Below are positions 16,718 through 23,918 of a DNA stretch of 64,000 nucleotides, piece by piece. Made by a program: the position numbers and the translations under genes. Position 1 is the stretch's first letter, and each line of letters begins with the position of its first letter. Source of the stretch: VXOI01 sp965261945 (GTDB lineage: Bacteria; Chloroflexota; Dehalococcoidia; Lucifugimonadales; UBA3495); the NCBI GenBank assembly GCA_965261945.1, contig CBDHEF010000002.1, forward strand, positions 620,001 through 684,000, written 5' to 3'. The notes under the pieces were generated by a model. It had not been told where the DNA came from and made no database searches. It saw only the letters and a program-made list of their open reading frames with translations.

Positions 16718-18475
16718 GTGGCCCTTGGAATCAGAACTCTCCGCCCATTGGTGTCCGGCGCACAGCACATGATAGCAAGCGGCCACTACCTCGCCACCGC
16801 CGCAGGTTTCCGCATCCTGGAGCAGGGAGGCAACGCCACCGATGCCGGTGTGGCAGCGGGGATCGCCATCAATGTTACGCTGCCCCAGTGGACCGGGTTC
16901 GGCGGTGTGGCCCCGATAATCATCCACGACGCTGCTAGGGGCGAGACCGTATCCATCAGCGGCTTGGGTCGGTGGCCCCAAGAGGCCAGCATTGAATACT
17001 TCAAGCAGCACCAGGGAGGCGACCTGCCGTCCGGTGTGCTGCGCACCGTAACGCCCGCCGCCGCCGATGCCTGGCTCACCGCGCTGCGGCTCTACGGCAC
17101 CATGTCCTTCGAGCAGGTGGTCACCCCGGCCCTGGAGCTGGCGGAAGGCGGCTTCCCCATCCCTGCGACTCTGCATTCGGCTTTGGCGCGCACCGGCGAC
17201 TCGCTCATCGGCGACTCCGACGGTGATGGCCGCTGGCCGTCCACCGCTGCTGTGTTCTTCCCCGGCGGGCGGCGTCCCGACGTGGGTGACATCCTGGTGC
17301 AGAAGGACCTGGCCCGCACCTTCCGCCGTCTCATCGACGTCGAGAGGGACCACGCCGGAAAAGGGCGGGAAGCGGCATTGCAGGCGGCCCGCGATTTCTT
17401 TTACAAGGGTGAAATAGCAGAGGAGGTTGTCAGCTTTGTTCGAGAGCAGGGCGGTCTCCTGAGCATGGCGGACATGGCAGAGTTCAGCGTTGGAGTGGAT
17501 ACTCCCCCGTCCATTGATTACAAAGGCATCGAGGTTTACGCCTGCGGCCCGTGGTGCCAGGGGCCGGTGAACCTCCAGGCGTTGCAAATCCTGGAGGGGA
17601 TCGACCTGCGCGGCATGGGCCACAACACTGCCGCATACGCTCACACTGTTCTGGAAGCCCTGAAACTGTCCTTCAGTGACCGCGAGGCATACATCGGAGA
17701 CCCCGACTTCGTGGATGTTCCGATGGAGGGCCTGCTGTCCAAGTCCTACGCCGTCGAGCGGCGGGCCGCCATAGACCCGCGCCACGCTGCCCCGGAGATG
17801 CCGCAGGCCGGCGACCCGTGGCCGCACCAGGGAATGCCCGCCCGCAACGGCCACCCGGCCCGGCCCGAGGCGGTGGCAGGGGGCCTGCCCGCCGACACCA
17901 GCTACGCCTGCGTGGTTGACCGCTGGGGCAACGCATTTTCGGCCACGCCGAGCGACAGCTTCGGCACTTCCCCGATTATTCCCGGGCTGGGATTCATCGC
18001 GTCATCACGTGGCTCTCAAATCTGGCTGGACCCGGAACATCCCAGCGCCCTGGTCCCCGGCAAGCGGCCCCGGCTGACCCCCAACCCGGCGCTGGCGATG
18101 CGCAACGGCAAGCCGCTGATGCCCTTCGGCACCCCCGGTGGCGACGTGCAGCCGCAGTCCATGGTCCAGTTGTTCCTTAACGTGGTGGAGTTCGGAATGG
18201 ACGTGCAGCAGGCGGTGGAGGCGCCCCGGTTCTCGACCTGGAGCTTCCCCAACTCCTTCTGGCCCCACGCCTATCATCCCGGTCTGGTCGGCGTGGAAGG
18301 CCGCCTCGATTCACAGGTGGCAAGCGAGCTTTCCCGCCTCGGCCACAAGGTGGAGGTGTGGGACGACTTCACGCCCCGCATGGGCTGCCTCTGTGCCGTG
18401 CAGGTTGACCAGGAGCGCGGTGGACGCAGCGGCGGCGCCGACCCCCGCCGCGACGGCTACGCGATGGGACGTTAG
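16718..18475 (+). CDS. ggt: Gamma-glutamyltransferase family protein (Ntn hydrolase)
   Basis: 585 residues from GTG 16718. N-terminal hallmark MIASGHYLATAAGFRILEQGGNATDAGVA, then GLGRWPQ and LRTVTPAAADAW. The precursor cleavage site and nucleophile are in ADTSYACVVDRWGNAFSATPSDS, with Thr394 expected to be the new N-terminus of the small subunit; the usual TTHxSVVD is TSYACVVD, as in a distinct branch of the family. The oxyanion/substrate motif GTPGGDVQPQ follows. Family members hydrolyse or transfer gamma-glutamyl groups, or are cephalosporin-acylase-like; no signal peptide is obvious, so it may act in the cytoplasm. ATG 16769 is an alternative start. Confidence 0.88.
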   Translation: MALGIRTLRPLVSGAQHMIASGHYLATAAGFRILEQGGNATDAGVAAGIAINVTLPQWTGFGGVAPIIIHDAARGETVSISGLGRWPQEASIEYFKQHQGGDLPSGVLRTVTPAAADAWLTALRLYGTMSFEQVVTPALELAEGGFPIPATLHSALARTGDSLIGDSDGDGRWPSTAAVFFPGGRRPDVGDILVQKDLARTFRRLIDVERDHAGKGREAALQAARDFFYKGEIAEEVVSFVREQGGLLSMADMAEFSVGVDTPPSIDYKGIEVYACGPWCQGPVNLQALQILEGIDLRGMGHNTAAYAHTVLEALKLSFSDREAYIGDPDFVDVPMEGLLSKSYAVERRAAIDPRHAAPEMPQAGDPWPHQGMPARNGHPARPEAVAGGLPADTSYACVVDRWGNAFSATPSDSFGTSPIIPGLGFIASSRGSQIWLDPEHPSALVPGKRPRLTPNPALAMRNGKPLMPFGTPGGDVQPQSMVQLFLNVVEFGMDVQQAVEAPRFSTWSFPNSFWPHAYHPGLVGVEGRLDSQVASELSRLGHKVEVWDDFTPRMGCLCAVQVDQERGGRSGGADPRRDGYAMGR

Positions 18476-18544
18476 CCAACAAGATTAATAAGATGTAACG
18501 CACGGCTTCGCGCCCCATAGGGACGAACCCGCAATTTCAAGTAG

Positions 18545-18564
18545 GGGCGCACAGTTGTGCGCCC
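18545..18564. repeat. GGGCGCAC palindrome
   Basis: GGGCGCAC and GTGCGCCC are separated by AGTT. Preceded by GTAG, giving the GTAGGGGCG... form also found at 25425-25453. Lies between the ends of two convergent genes and probably acts as a bidirectional terminator. Confidence 0.55.
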
Positions 18565-18577
18565 TTCCCCGTATCGC

Positions 18578-19333
18578 CTACTCAGCCGTGCGCCCGCCGT
18601 CGATTACCAGTTCGGACCCGGTCATGAAGGACGCTTCGTCCGACGCCAGGAACAATACTCCGTAAGCCACGTCCTCCGGCGTTCCCAGCCGACCGAGGGG
18701 AGTGCGGTTGATGCGGTCCTGACGGTAGTCGTCGTCGGACAGTATGGGAGCGGTCATCAGCGTCTCTATGGTGCCGGGGTGTACCGAGTTGCAGCGTATG
18801 CCGTCACGGGCGTGCTGGATGGCCGTGGACTTGGTGAAGAGCCGCACCGCGCCCTTGGATGCAGTGTAAGCGGACGACATAAAGTTGCCGACCAGCCCTG
18901 CAACCGACGATATGTTGACGATTGACCCGCCTCCGTTCTCCCGCATAGCCGGGATCGCGGCCTTGGTGCCGAGAAACACTCCCTTGGCGTTGATGTCCAT
19001 CACTTGGTTCCACTCTTCCGACGAAGTGTCCACCACATTGTGAGTGCGGTAAATGCCCGCGTTGTTGACCAGAATGTCCAGCTTGCCAAAGCGGTCAACC
19101 GCCTCGCCTACCGCCGCCTGCCATGACTCTTCGCTGGTAACGTCCAGCCGGACGAAGACGCACTCGCCGCCAGACTCGTTGATCTCGGCCTCGGTGCGCC
19201 GCCCCTCATCCTCCAGCACGTCGCCGATTACGACCCTGGCTCCTTCCTGAGCAAACATTCTGGCCTCCACCGCCCCCATGCCGCGAGCGCCGCCGCTGAT
19301 TAGGGCAACCTTATTTTCCAAACGCATCGCCAT
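18578..19333 (-). CDS. Short-chain dehydrogenase/reductase (SDR)
   Basis: 251 residues, classical SDR with GGARGMG at about residues 14-20, VIGDV with Asp at the end of strand 2 (NAD preference), DILVNNAGIY, NISSVAG and YTASKGAVRLF (catalytic Tyr/Lys), and the C-terminal GSELVIDGGRTAE. Similar to cyclopentanol- or 3-alpha-hydroxysteroid-dehydrogenase-like enzymes that oxidise secondary alcohols with NAD. Single gene, convergent with ggt. Confidence 0.9.
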   Translation of the reverse strand: MAMRLENKVALISGGARGMGAVEARMFAQEGARVVIGDVLEDEGRRTEAEINESGGECVFVRLDVTSEESWQAAVGEAVDRFGKLDILVNNAGIYRTHNVVDTSSEEWNQVMDINAKGVFLGTKAAIPAMRENGGGSIVNISSVAGLVGNFMSSAYTASKGAVRLFTKSTAIQHARDGIRCNSVHPGTIETLMTAPILSDDDYRQDRINRTPLGRLGTPEDVAYGVLFLASDEASFMTGSELVIDGGRTAE

Positions 19334-19561
19334 TCCTCCGCAGGTATCTGAGATTCCAACGCTGCTACGATTGTAGTTGCTTGGCCCGTCCAGTCAAGAA
19401 CGGGCCAGGATGATGGCGCTGGCGCAGAGTATTTTGCTTGCCGCCTCTCCTCCTGGAGGAAAGCTGGGGTGGGGATTCCCGGTTGTGAGCTAACATTGAT
19501 TGAAAGGTAGGAACCGCGCATATAAAATGCGGTGGCGCTTTCGGCCCCTTTGCAGAAAACA

Positions 19562-20062
19562 ATGCAGCTTCAACTCAATGGCGTTTGCCTGCGATTCCTA
19601 ATTCTCGCACTGCTGGCTCTAGCATCTGCCTGCGGTGGAGAGACCGCGCGGGATTTCGAGGTGGAGTTGTTCGACGGCGGGCGGTTCCGGCTGTCCGAGC
19701 AGTATGATGGGAACGTGGTGGTGGTCAACTTCTGGTATCCCAGTTGCGCTCCCTGCCGCGATGAAATGCCGGAGTTTCAAAAAGCCTGGGAAGAATTGGA
19801 CGGGGACTCGGTGCGCTTCCTGGGGCTGTTCGTGCCGCGAGGCTTTGACACCGAGCAGGCGGCGCGGGAATTCGTGGCGGACTTGGGGCTTACCTTCGAC
19901 TTCGCCACCGACCGGCGGGAGACCATCGCCACGGCCTACGGCATCGAATTCTACCCGACAACCTGGTTCATAGACCGGGGAGGACGGGTGGCGGCCACCC
20001 ACGTCAGCGCCCTCGACGCGGGCCGAATCACCGGTATCGTGCGTGAGCTGAATGGCCAATAG
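19562..20062 (+). CDS. TlpA/ResA-like thioredoxin-fold lipoprotein
   Basis: 166 residues from ATG 19562. The N-terminus is a signal sequence ending in a lipobox (LLALASAC, Cys near residue 24), so the protein should be lipid-anchored outside the cytoplasmic membrane. The thioredoxin domain has WYPSCAPCRDEMP with a CxxC pair, and FYPTTWFIDRGG containing the cis-Pro loop. It is likely to reduce disulfides, for example in cytochrome c maturation or copper handling; the next gene encodes a CopD-like membrane protein. The frame opens slightly upstream at 19532, but ATG 19562 gives a standard signal peptide. Confidence 0.88.
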   Translation: MQLQLNGVCLRFLILALLALASACGGETARDFEVELFDGGRFRLSEQYDGNVVVVNFWYPSCAPCRDEMPEFQKAWEELDGDSVRFLGLFVPRGFDTEQAAREFVADLGLTFDFATDRRETIATAYGIEFYPTTWFIDRGGRVAATHVSALDAGRITGIVRELNGQ

Positions 20063-20104
20063 CGTTACGGAGGGACCCGAAAGGGAGCAAAGGCTTCGAG
20101 CCGG

Positions 20105-20596
20105 ATGTCAATGGGCGTATTAGACTGGATCCTAGTTGTAATACGATGGGGGCACGCGCTGTCGGCGGTGGCCTGGGTCGGTGGCGGCGCCTTCTACCTG
20201 CTGGTGCTGCGTCCGGCCATCCGGCGCTCGCAGGGGCTGCCGCCTGAAACCGGCGCGGCTATTCGAGACGAGTTCCGGGGGTTGGTTACAACCGCCATCG
20301 CCGTGCTGCTGCTGACCGGCGCAATCCTGTCGGTGGCGAGGCTGACCGGGGATGCGGCGACAGTTCCCTACGCAATTGTTCTCGGGGTGAAAATCACGCT
20401 GGCGCTGTATATGTTCTATGTGGTGCGCTTCGTGCGCCGGGGCGACTATGGAGACCGTGAAGATACGGGAGGCAGCTGGCTGAGGCGCGCCGTCCAGCGC
20501 CTGACCACCCCGATGGCCCTGCTGGTCATAGGAATAGTGGTCATCGGCCTGTCCGACGTGTTGGACGCGCTGATTGAGGACGCGCTGGTTTCCTGA
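20105..20596 (+). CDS. CopD-like integral membrane protein
   Basis: 163 residues with four hydrophobic segments (about 7-35, 60-80, 88-107 and 133-152). WGHALSAVAWVGGGAFYLLVLRPA at the N-terminus resembles the first helix of copper resistance D / DUF4149-type proteins, where the His may bind metal or haem. It follows the TlpA-like lipoprotein by 43 bases and precedes the Trm112-like gene by 32, suggesting one transcript. Role uncertain: copper import or membrane redox function is possible. Confidence 0.75.
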   Translation: MSMGVLDWILVVIRWGHALSAVAWVGGGAFYLLVLRPAIRRSQGLPPETGAAIRDEFRGLVTTAIAVLLLTGAILSVARLTGDAATVPYAIVLGVKITLALYMFYVVRFVRRGDYGDREDTGGSWLRRAVQRLTTPMALLVIGIVVIGLSDVLDALIEDALVS

Positions 20597-20627
20597 CGGC
20601 GCCAGGAATCGAAAGGAGTTGTGTAGC

Positions 20628-20819
20628 TTGAAGAAAGACCTGATGGAGATACTGGCCTGCCCGGTGTGCAAGGGCGAGCTGGAACTGAGGGTGGAAGAGG
20701 AAGAGGGCGACGAAGTGGTGGCGGGTGCATTGTTCTGTGCCGCCTGCGATGAGTCCTATCCCATTGAGGACACCATTCCCAACCTGTTGCCGCCGGAGCT
20801 TCGCCGTCAACTGGCGTAG
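20628..20819 (+). CDS. Trm112/UPF0434-like zinc-ribbon protein
   Basis: 63 residues from TTG 20628, which is preceded by AAGGAG. The pattern is LMEILACPVCKGEL...LFCAACDESYPIEDTIPNLLPPE: two CxxC pairs forming a zinc ribbon and the conserved YPI.D.IP.LLP tail. In bacteria such proteins are small stabilising partners of methyltransferases or are uncharacterised. ATG 20643 is an alternative start but would remove part of the conserved N-terminus. Confidence 0.88.
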   Translation: MKKDLMEILACPVCKGELELRVEEEEGDEVVAGALFCAACDESYPIEDTIPNLLPPELRRQLA

Positions 20820-20827
20820 GCTCCCAA

Positions 20828-20857
20828 CCGTTCTCCTCAGTTTCCTGAGGAAGAACG
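20828..20857 (+). terminator. Hairpin after the Trm112-like gene
   Basis: CCGTTCTCCTCAG (20828-20840) pairs with CTGAGGAAGAACGG (20844-20857) with one bulged base and a TTTC-type loop. It lies 8 bases after the stop. No clear T-run follows. Confidence 0.5.
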
Positions 20858-20906
20858 GCTGGAAAGCAGGTGGCTGACCCCTGGTTGGAGCCGGAGGGTC
20901 GTTGAA

Positions 20907-20962
20907 GCTCCCTCTCCCTTGGAATGCGGTAGGGGAGAGGGCGTTTCCCTAACCCTCGCCCG
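20907..20962. repeat. CCCTCTCCC/GGGGAGAGGG palindromic repeat
   Basis: CTCCCTCTCCC and GGGGAGAGGGCG form an imperfect stem, followed by CCCTAACCCTCGCCC. It overlaps the last codons of the minus-strand selenoprotein gene, so the repeat contributes to the C-terminal coding sequence or lies just at its stop. Member of the dispersed family. Confidence 0.6.
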
Positions 20963-21491
20963 TGAGTACCTGTACGACCAGCGGGGCCAATTGCTCGGCG
21001 CGGGAGCGCAGGGCCTCGCGGCTGAGGTTCTCGATGGGGTGTTCGGTGTAGATTGTCGGGTAGTCCGGTGCGCCCCACATCCGGGCCATGCCGGTGGCCG
21101 TCGGCACGAAGCGGTCGGTGCAGATGGTGGCCGAGGGGATGCCGGCGTTCTCAACGTGGATTCCGTCGTGCACACTGCACGCGCTGCAAGACCCTCAATC
21201 GCCGATAGCGATGATCACGGAATCGCACTCCTGCGCCAGTTCCGCGATGGCCGCGGGGTCGGCAGGCCGCGAGGCGCTTGGCTTGCGGTGCCACTTGACG
21301 CTGGTAATTTCGTATCTTGTCCGCAGCAGGTCTGCCAGTTCCTCCAGCAGCACATCGGCGTTGCGCTTGCTGTCGTCGATGAGGCCCAGCCGGGTACCGG
21401 CCAGACTTGCCAGGCGCGGGGCGCCGTTGAATGGAGCGATCACCGGCTGCGTTACCGGATTGACCAGAACGTGCTCATTGGTCTGGACCAT
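20949..21491 (-). CDS. UGSC-family selenoprotein (in-frame UGA = Sec99)
   Basis: 180 residues read through one in-frame TGA at 21197-21195 (minus). Both sides are in the same frame and together make a complete UGSC-family protein: N-terminal LASLAGTRLGLIDDSKRNADVLLEEL, KPSASRPADPAAIAELA, then VIIAIGD-U-GSCSACSVHDGIHVENAGIP, the family signature in which Sec or Cys precedes GSC. The C-terminal half (CTDRFVP, IENLSREALRSRAEQLAP) continues normally. A 6-bp hairpin, CGTGCA-GTG-TGCACG, lies 14 to 28 bases after the UGA with a G opening the loop, as expected of bacterial SECIS elements. Biochemical function is unknown; a redox role is inferred from the U-G-S-C motif. The preceding gene is its likely partner. 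Confidence 0.88.
21167..21197 (-). promoter_or_regulatory. UGA selenocysteine codon with SECIS-like hairpin
   Basis: On the minus strand TGA (21197-21195) is followed by 13 bases, a 6-bp perfect stem (21181-21176 with 21172-21167) and the 3-base loop GTG. The loop begins 19 bases after the UGA, within the 16-37 base window of the bacterial SECIS model, and its first base is G. Confidence 0.7.
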
Positions 21492-21510
21492 AGCTCTCTC
21501 CTGACAATTG

Positions 21511-21549
21511 GTTCCCTCTCCCCTTGGGAAAGGGTTAGGGCTTTCTCCT
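21511..21549. repeat. CCCTCTCCCC/GGGAAAGGG palindromic repeat
   Basis: CCCTCTCCCCTTGGGAAAGGG followed by TTAGGGCTTTCTCC. It lies between the selenoprotein gene and its upstream neighbour and belongs to the same family as the elements at 11331, 14855, 20907, 27161, 39105 and 60146. Confidence 0.55.
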
Positions 21550-22607
21550 CAGCGTATCACCTTGGTCACAGCTGTGCTGCCCACTTTGGGCCCCCAACTG
21601 GGGATCACTGACGACATATTGGATTCCTCGCCGCCAGCGAAGACCAGGAGTATGTCGGAAGGGCCGGGAATCAGCGGTACCGTGGTGGATTCATCGCCCA
21701 ACTGCAGGTCGCCCGCCAGTACCTGCGCCAGTTTCAGCTCCGCAGTCGTGCGCTTGGCCCGCTGGAAGATGAAATCGCGTATCTGCTCCTTGCTCCAATC
21801 CTTCCACAACCCCGAATTGCCAGCGATTGTAACCACAATCTGACCTTGCCGTACACCAGTCCCGGTCTCACCTACTGAGCCTGACGTGGACATGTTGGTG
21901 CCCAGAGTCGAGGCAACATCGGAGATGGCGAGGAGTATCGCCTCCGGGCGGCCCACGGCGCGCACCTGCCGGGGCGACTCCCCGGCGAACACGGTCACCG
22001 CGCTCTGCTCCAGCTGCAAGCCGCGCTCTACGTGCAACGGCGTCCAGTGAGTCTCGGTCTCCGCCTCGGCGATGCAGTAGGTGTACTTGCCGGGATGCCC
22101 GATGACGCTGCGGTCGAACACGCCGGGAATGGCGGCGCAGGCGTTCATCAGGACGAGGCGGATGGCCCGGCCGATGGTGGCGTTGGCCCGGTTGCCCGGC
22201 CCGAACAGGTTGTTGCGGGCGTTGATGTTCAGCTCCCGCACCACCGGGCCGTTGACGATGGTCAGGATGGCCGAGCCGCCCATACTGGACGACGGCCCGA
22301 CGAGGTTGAACACCGGGTCAAGCATTGCCTCGGTGGCGGTCAGCACCACCGGCATATACTCCGGCAGGCACCCGGCCATCACCGCGTTGGCCGCCACCTT
22401 GCCCACCGTAATCTCGCGCCTCCGCTCCGGCAACTCGCCGACCACTTCGCCCGCCGGACGCCCCGTCTGCTCAATGAACTCCGCGACGCGGGCCTCCGTT
22501 GGAGGCACAACGGGAAGGCCGTCGGTCCAGCCAAGCTCGTAGCACCGCTCGATGGCTTCCAGCGCGCTGTCCCACTGGACGGTTGTGGTTTCGCCGATTT
22601 CACTCAA
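21549..22607 (-). CDS. Conserved protein adjacent to the UGSC selenoprotein, function unknown
   Basis: 352 residues. I do not recognise a catalytic domain. Notable segments: a short N-terminal WDSALEAIERCYELGWTDGLPVVPPTE, then VGKVAANAVMAGCLPEYMPVVLTATEAML, GPSSSMGGSAILTIVNGPVVRELNIN and NACAAIPGVFDRSVIGHPGKYTYCIAEAE. Four cysteines occur, none in a CxxC. No signal peptide or membrane helix. It is upstream of, and in the same direction as, the UGSC selenoprotein gene (57 bases apart, with a palindromic repeat between), so a joint function is likely. Starts at ATG 22607. Confidence 0.78.
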   Translation of the reverse strand: MSEIGETTTVQWDSALEAIERCYELGWTDGLPVVPPTEARVAEFIEQTGRPAGEVVGELPERRREITVGKVAANAVMAGCLPEYMPVVLTATEAMLDPVFNLVGPSSSMGGSAILTIVNGPVVRELNINARNNLFGPGNRANATIGRAIRLVLMNACAAIPGVFDRSVIGHPGKYTYCIAEAETETHWTPLHVERGLQLEQSAVTVFAGESPRQVRAVGRPEAILLAISDVASTLGTNMSTSGSVGETGTGVRQGQIVVTIAGNSGLWKDWSKEQIRDFIFQRAKRTTAELKLAQVLAGDLQLGDESTTVPLIPGPSDILLVFAGGEESNMSSVIPSWGPKVGSTAVTKVIR

Positions 22608-22623
22608 TGGTAAGTTGCTCCTC

Positions 22624-23604
22624 TTAAATTAGCTCTTGCAGGCGGGGTGTAAACACTTTACGAAACAGAAACAATTTTTGGACCATCCAATCTTGGAACT
22701 CGTCCCAAGATTCCGTGTCTTGGAACACATTGCCGTCGCGGTAAATGGCTACCCGGGTGTGCCGTTTCTTCCCTGCGGCAGGTTCCCAAGCATCCCATTC
22801 GTCCAGCTTAGAATCCACTAGGGCCACCCCAATGCTTTCTCTGTCTTGCTCCAATGCCTGAAAGATCATTTGGTTCCACTGAGGCCCTTCGTCTCCCCTT
22901 TTGTCTACATACAACTCAAGTCCCGGCTTGCCGTCGTGCCAAATAGCCGCGTACCAGGCGCGACTTAACGGATGCTCAATGACGATATACCGGGCAGGGC
23001 TCAGACGTCTATATGCACGGACGAGAATCCCGTTTCCCCGCATCTTTTCGACTAGACTCAGACGAAAGGTGCGGCTCAGCTCGTGGCGAGGCGACAAAGG
23101 ATCTTGCCGGGACGACGACTGCACTCTACTCTTGCGCCATTCGTTCGGAGTGGCAACTACCTTGAAATAAGGGGCGTAGGGAGAGTTACCGATCTTGAAT
23201 AACTCGACCACCACTCCAAAGAACTCGGTATCCTCGCCAGTGCGCTGGTTGAGCCAATCCAGCGCCTGACGGTGTTCGTCGCGGAACTCGCGTGTCAGCC
23301 AGACTATCACGTTGGCGTCATACCCGGCGGCGTAGGTCAGTAGCTTGCCCAAGTGGTCGTGATTGGTTTGTTCGAGCTGATTCTCGATGATTACTGGGCG
23401 GTTCTGATTAAGGTCTGTCGCCAGCACGTCCAGCGAATAGCCGCCTACTGCCGCCTCTGTTTGCTGTAGCTCCAGGTCCATCCCGAGCGCTTCGCCCAAC
23501 TCGGCTATGTTTTCGGCCAACCACGGAGTGAAATCCTGCGCCTCGTTGGGCCAGGCTTCGCGCAGGTCAACCCGCTCGATTTTCGCCAGGTTCGGTGTGG
23601 TCAT
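22624..23604 (-). CDS. DUF4268 family protein with nuclease-like N-terminal domain
   Basis: 326 residues. The N-terminal half has a PD-(D/E)XK-like arrangement, GYSLDVLATDLNQNRPVIIENQLEQTNHDHLGKLLTYAAG, where Asp and a Glu-x-Gln (instead of E-x-K) would occupy the active site. The C-terminal half (SRAWYAAIWHDGKPGLELYVDKRGDEG...WDEFQDWMVQKLFLFRKVFTPRL) is the DUF4268 domain. Such proteins are often found near restriction systems and are thought to be nucleases. Eight bases downstream of the small membrane protein gene and 16 bases upstream of the 352-residue gene. Confidence 0.85.
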   Translation of the reverse strand: MTTPNLAKIERVDLREAWPNEAQDFTPWLAENIAELGEALGMDLELQQTEAAVGGYSLDVLATDLNQNRPVIIENQLEQTNHDHLGKLLTYAAGYDANVIVWLTREFRDEHRQALDWLNQRTGEDTEFFGVVVELFKIGNSPYAPYFKVVATPNEWRKSRVQSSSRQDPLSPRHELSRTFRLSLVEKMRGNGILVRAYRRLSPARYIVIEHPLSRAWYAAIWHDGKPGLELYVDKRGDEGPQWNQMIFQALEQDRESIGVALVDSKLDEWDAWEPAAGKKRHTRVAIYRDGNVFQDTESWDEFQDWMVQKLFLFRKVFTPRLQELI

Positions 23605-23611
23605 TCTTCCC

Positions 23612-23839
23612 CTACCTTCGATAGCGGGAAGATACGGTCTCTAACGCTCGCTTTATATGTAACCGTCTCTCTTGGGCTTCTGCACAGTCTTCTTCCCGTC
23701 GTTCTGTTCGTTCGTCCATAATTAGTCCTCTCAGTTCCTGTCGAGTCGCCCGAAGCTCCGACAACAGTATAAAAAAGGCAATGGTGCCCAAAATCACCAG
23801 GACAAGTAATGTCCAGAAGAAAAACTCGTAAGTTACCAC
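23612..23839 (-). CDS. Small single-pass membrane protein with basic coiled-coil tail
   Basis: 75 residues: hydrophobic FFFWTLLVLVILGTIAFFILL (about residues 6-27), then a charged alpha-helical stretch rich in Glu and Arg (RATRQELRGLIMDERTERREED). No family recognised. The gene is directly in front of the DUF4268 gene and probably co-transcribed. Its lower GC and AT-rich codons differ a little from most neighbours, as for the DUF4268 gene, hinting that the pair was acquired together. Confidence 0.6.
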   Translation of the reverse strand: MVTYEFFFWTLLVLVILGTIAFFILLSELRATRQELRGLIMDERTERREEDCAEAQERRLHIKRALETVSSRYRR

Positions 23840-23865
23840 AAGTTCACCTCGCTACGGCCTGAGAA

Positions 23866-23903
23866 CTACCGGCGCGACGCTGTAAGCGGTGTCGCGCCGG
23901 TAG
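23866..23903 (-). terminator. Perfect 13-bp hairpin after the NHL-repeat gene
   Basis: CTACCGGCGCGAC (23866-23878) pairs exactly with GTCGCGCCGGTAG (23891-23903). It follows the minus-strand NHL gene stop by 15 bases. Confidence 0.6.
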
Positions 23904-23918
23904 CGTTACGGATGGTGG

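Noticed and set aside
20949..21491. Two separate small genes or a pseudogene at the UGSC locus
   Set aside because: Both parts are in one phase, complete, and the stop is TGA precisely at the Sec position of the family motif, followed by a SECIS-like hairpin.
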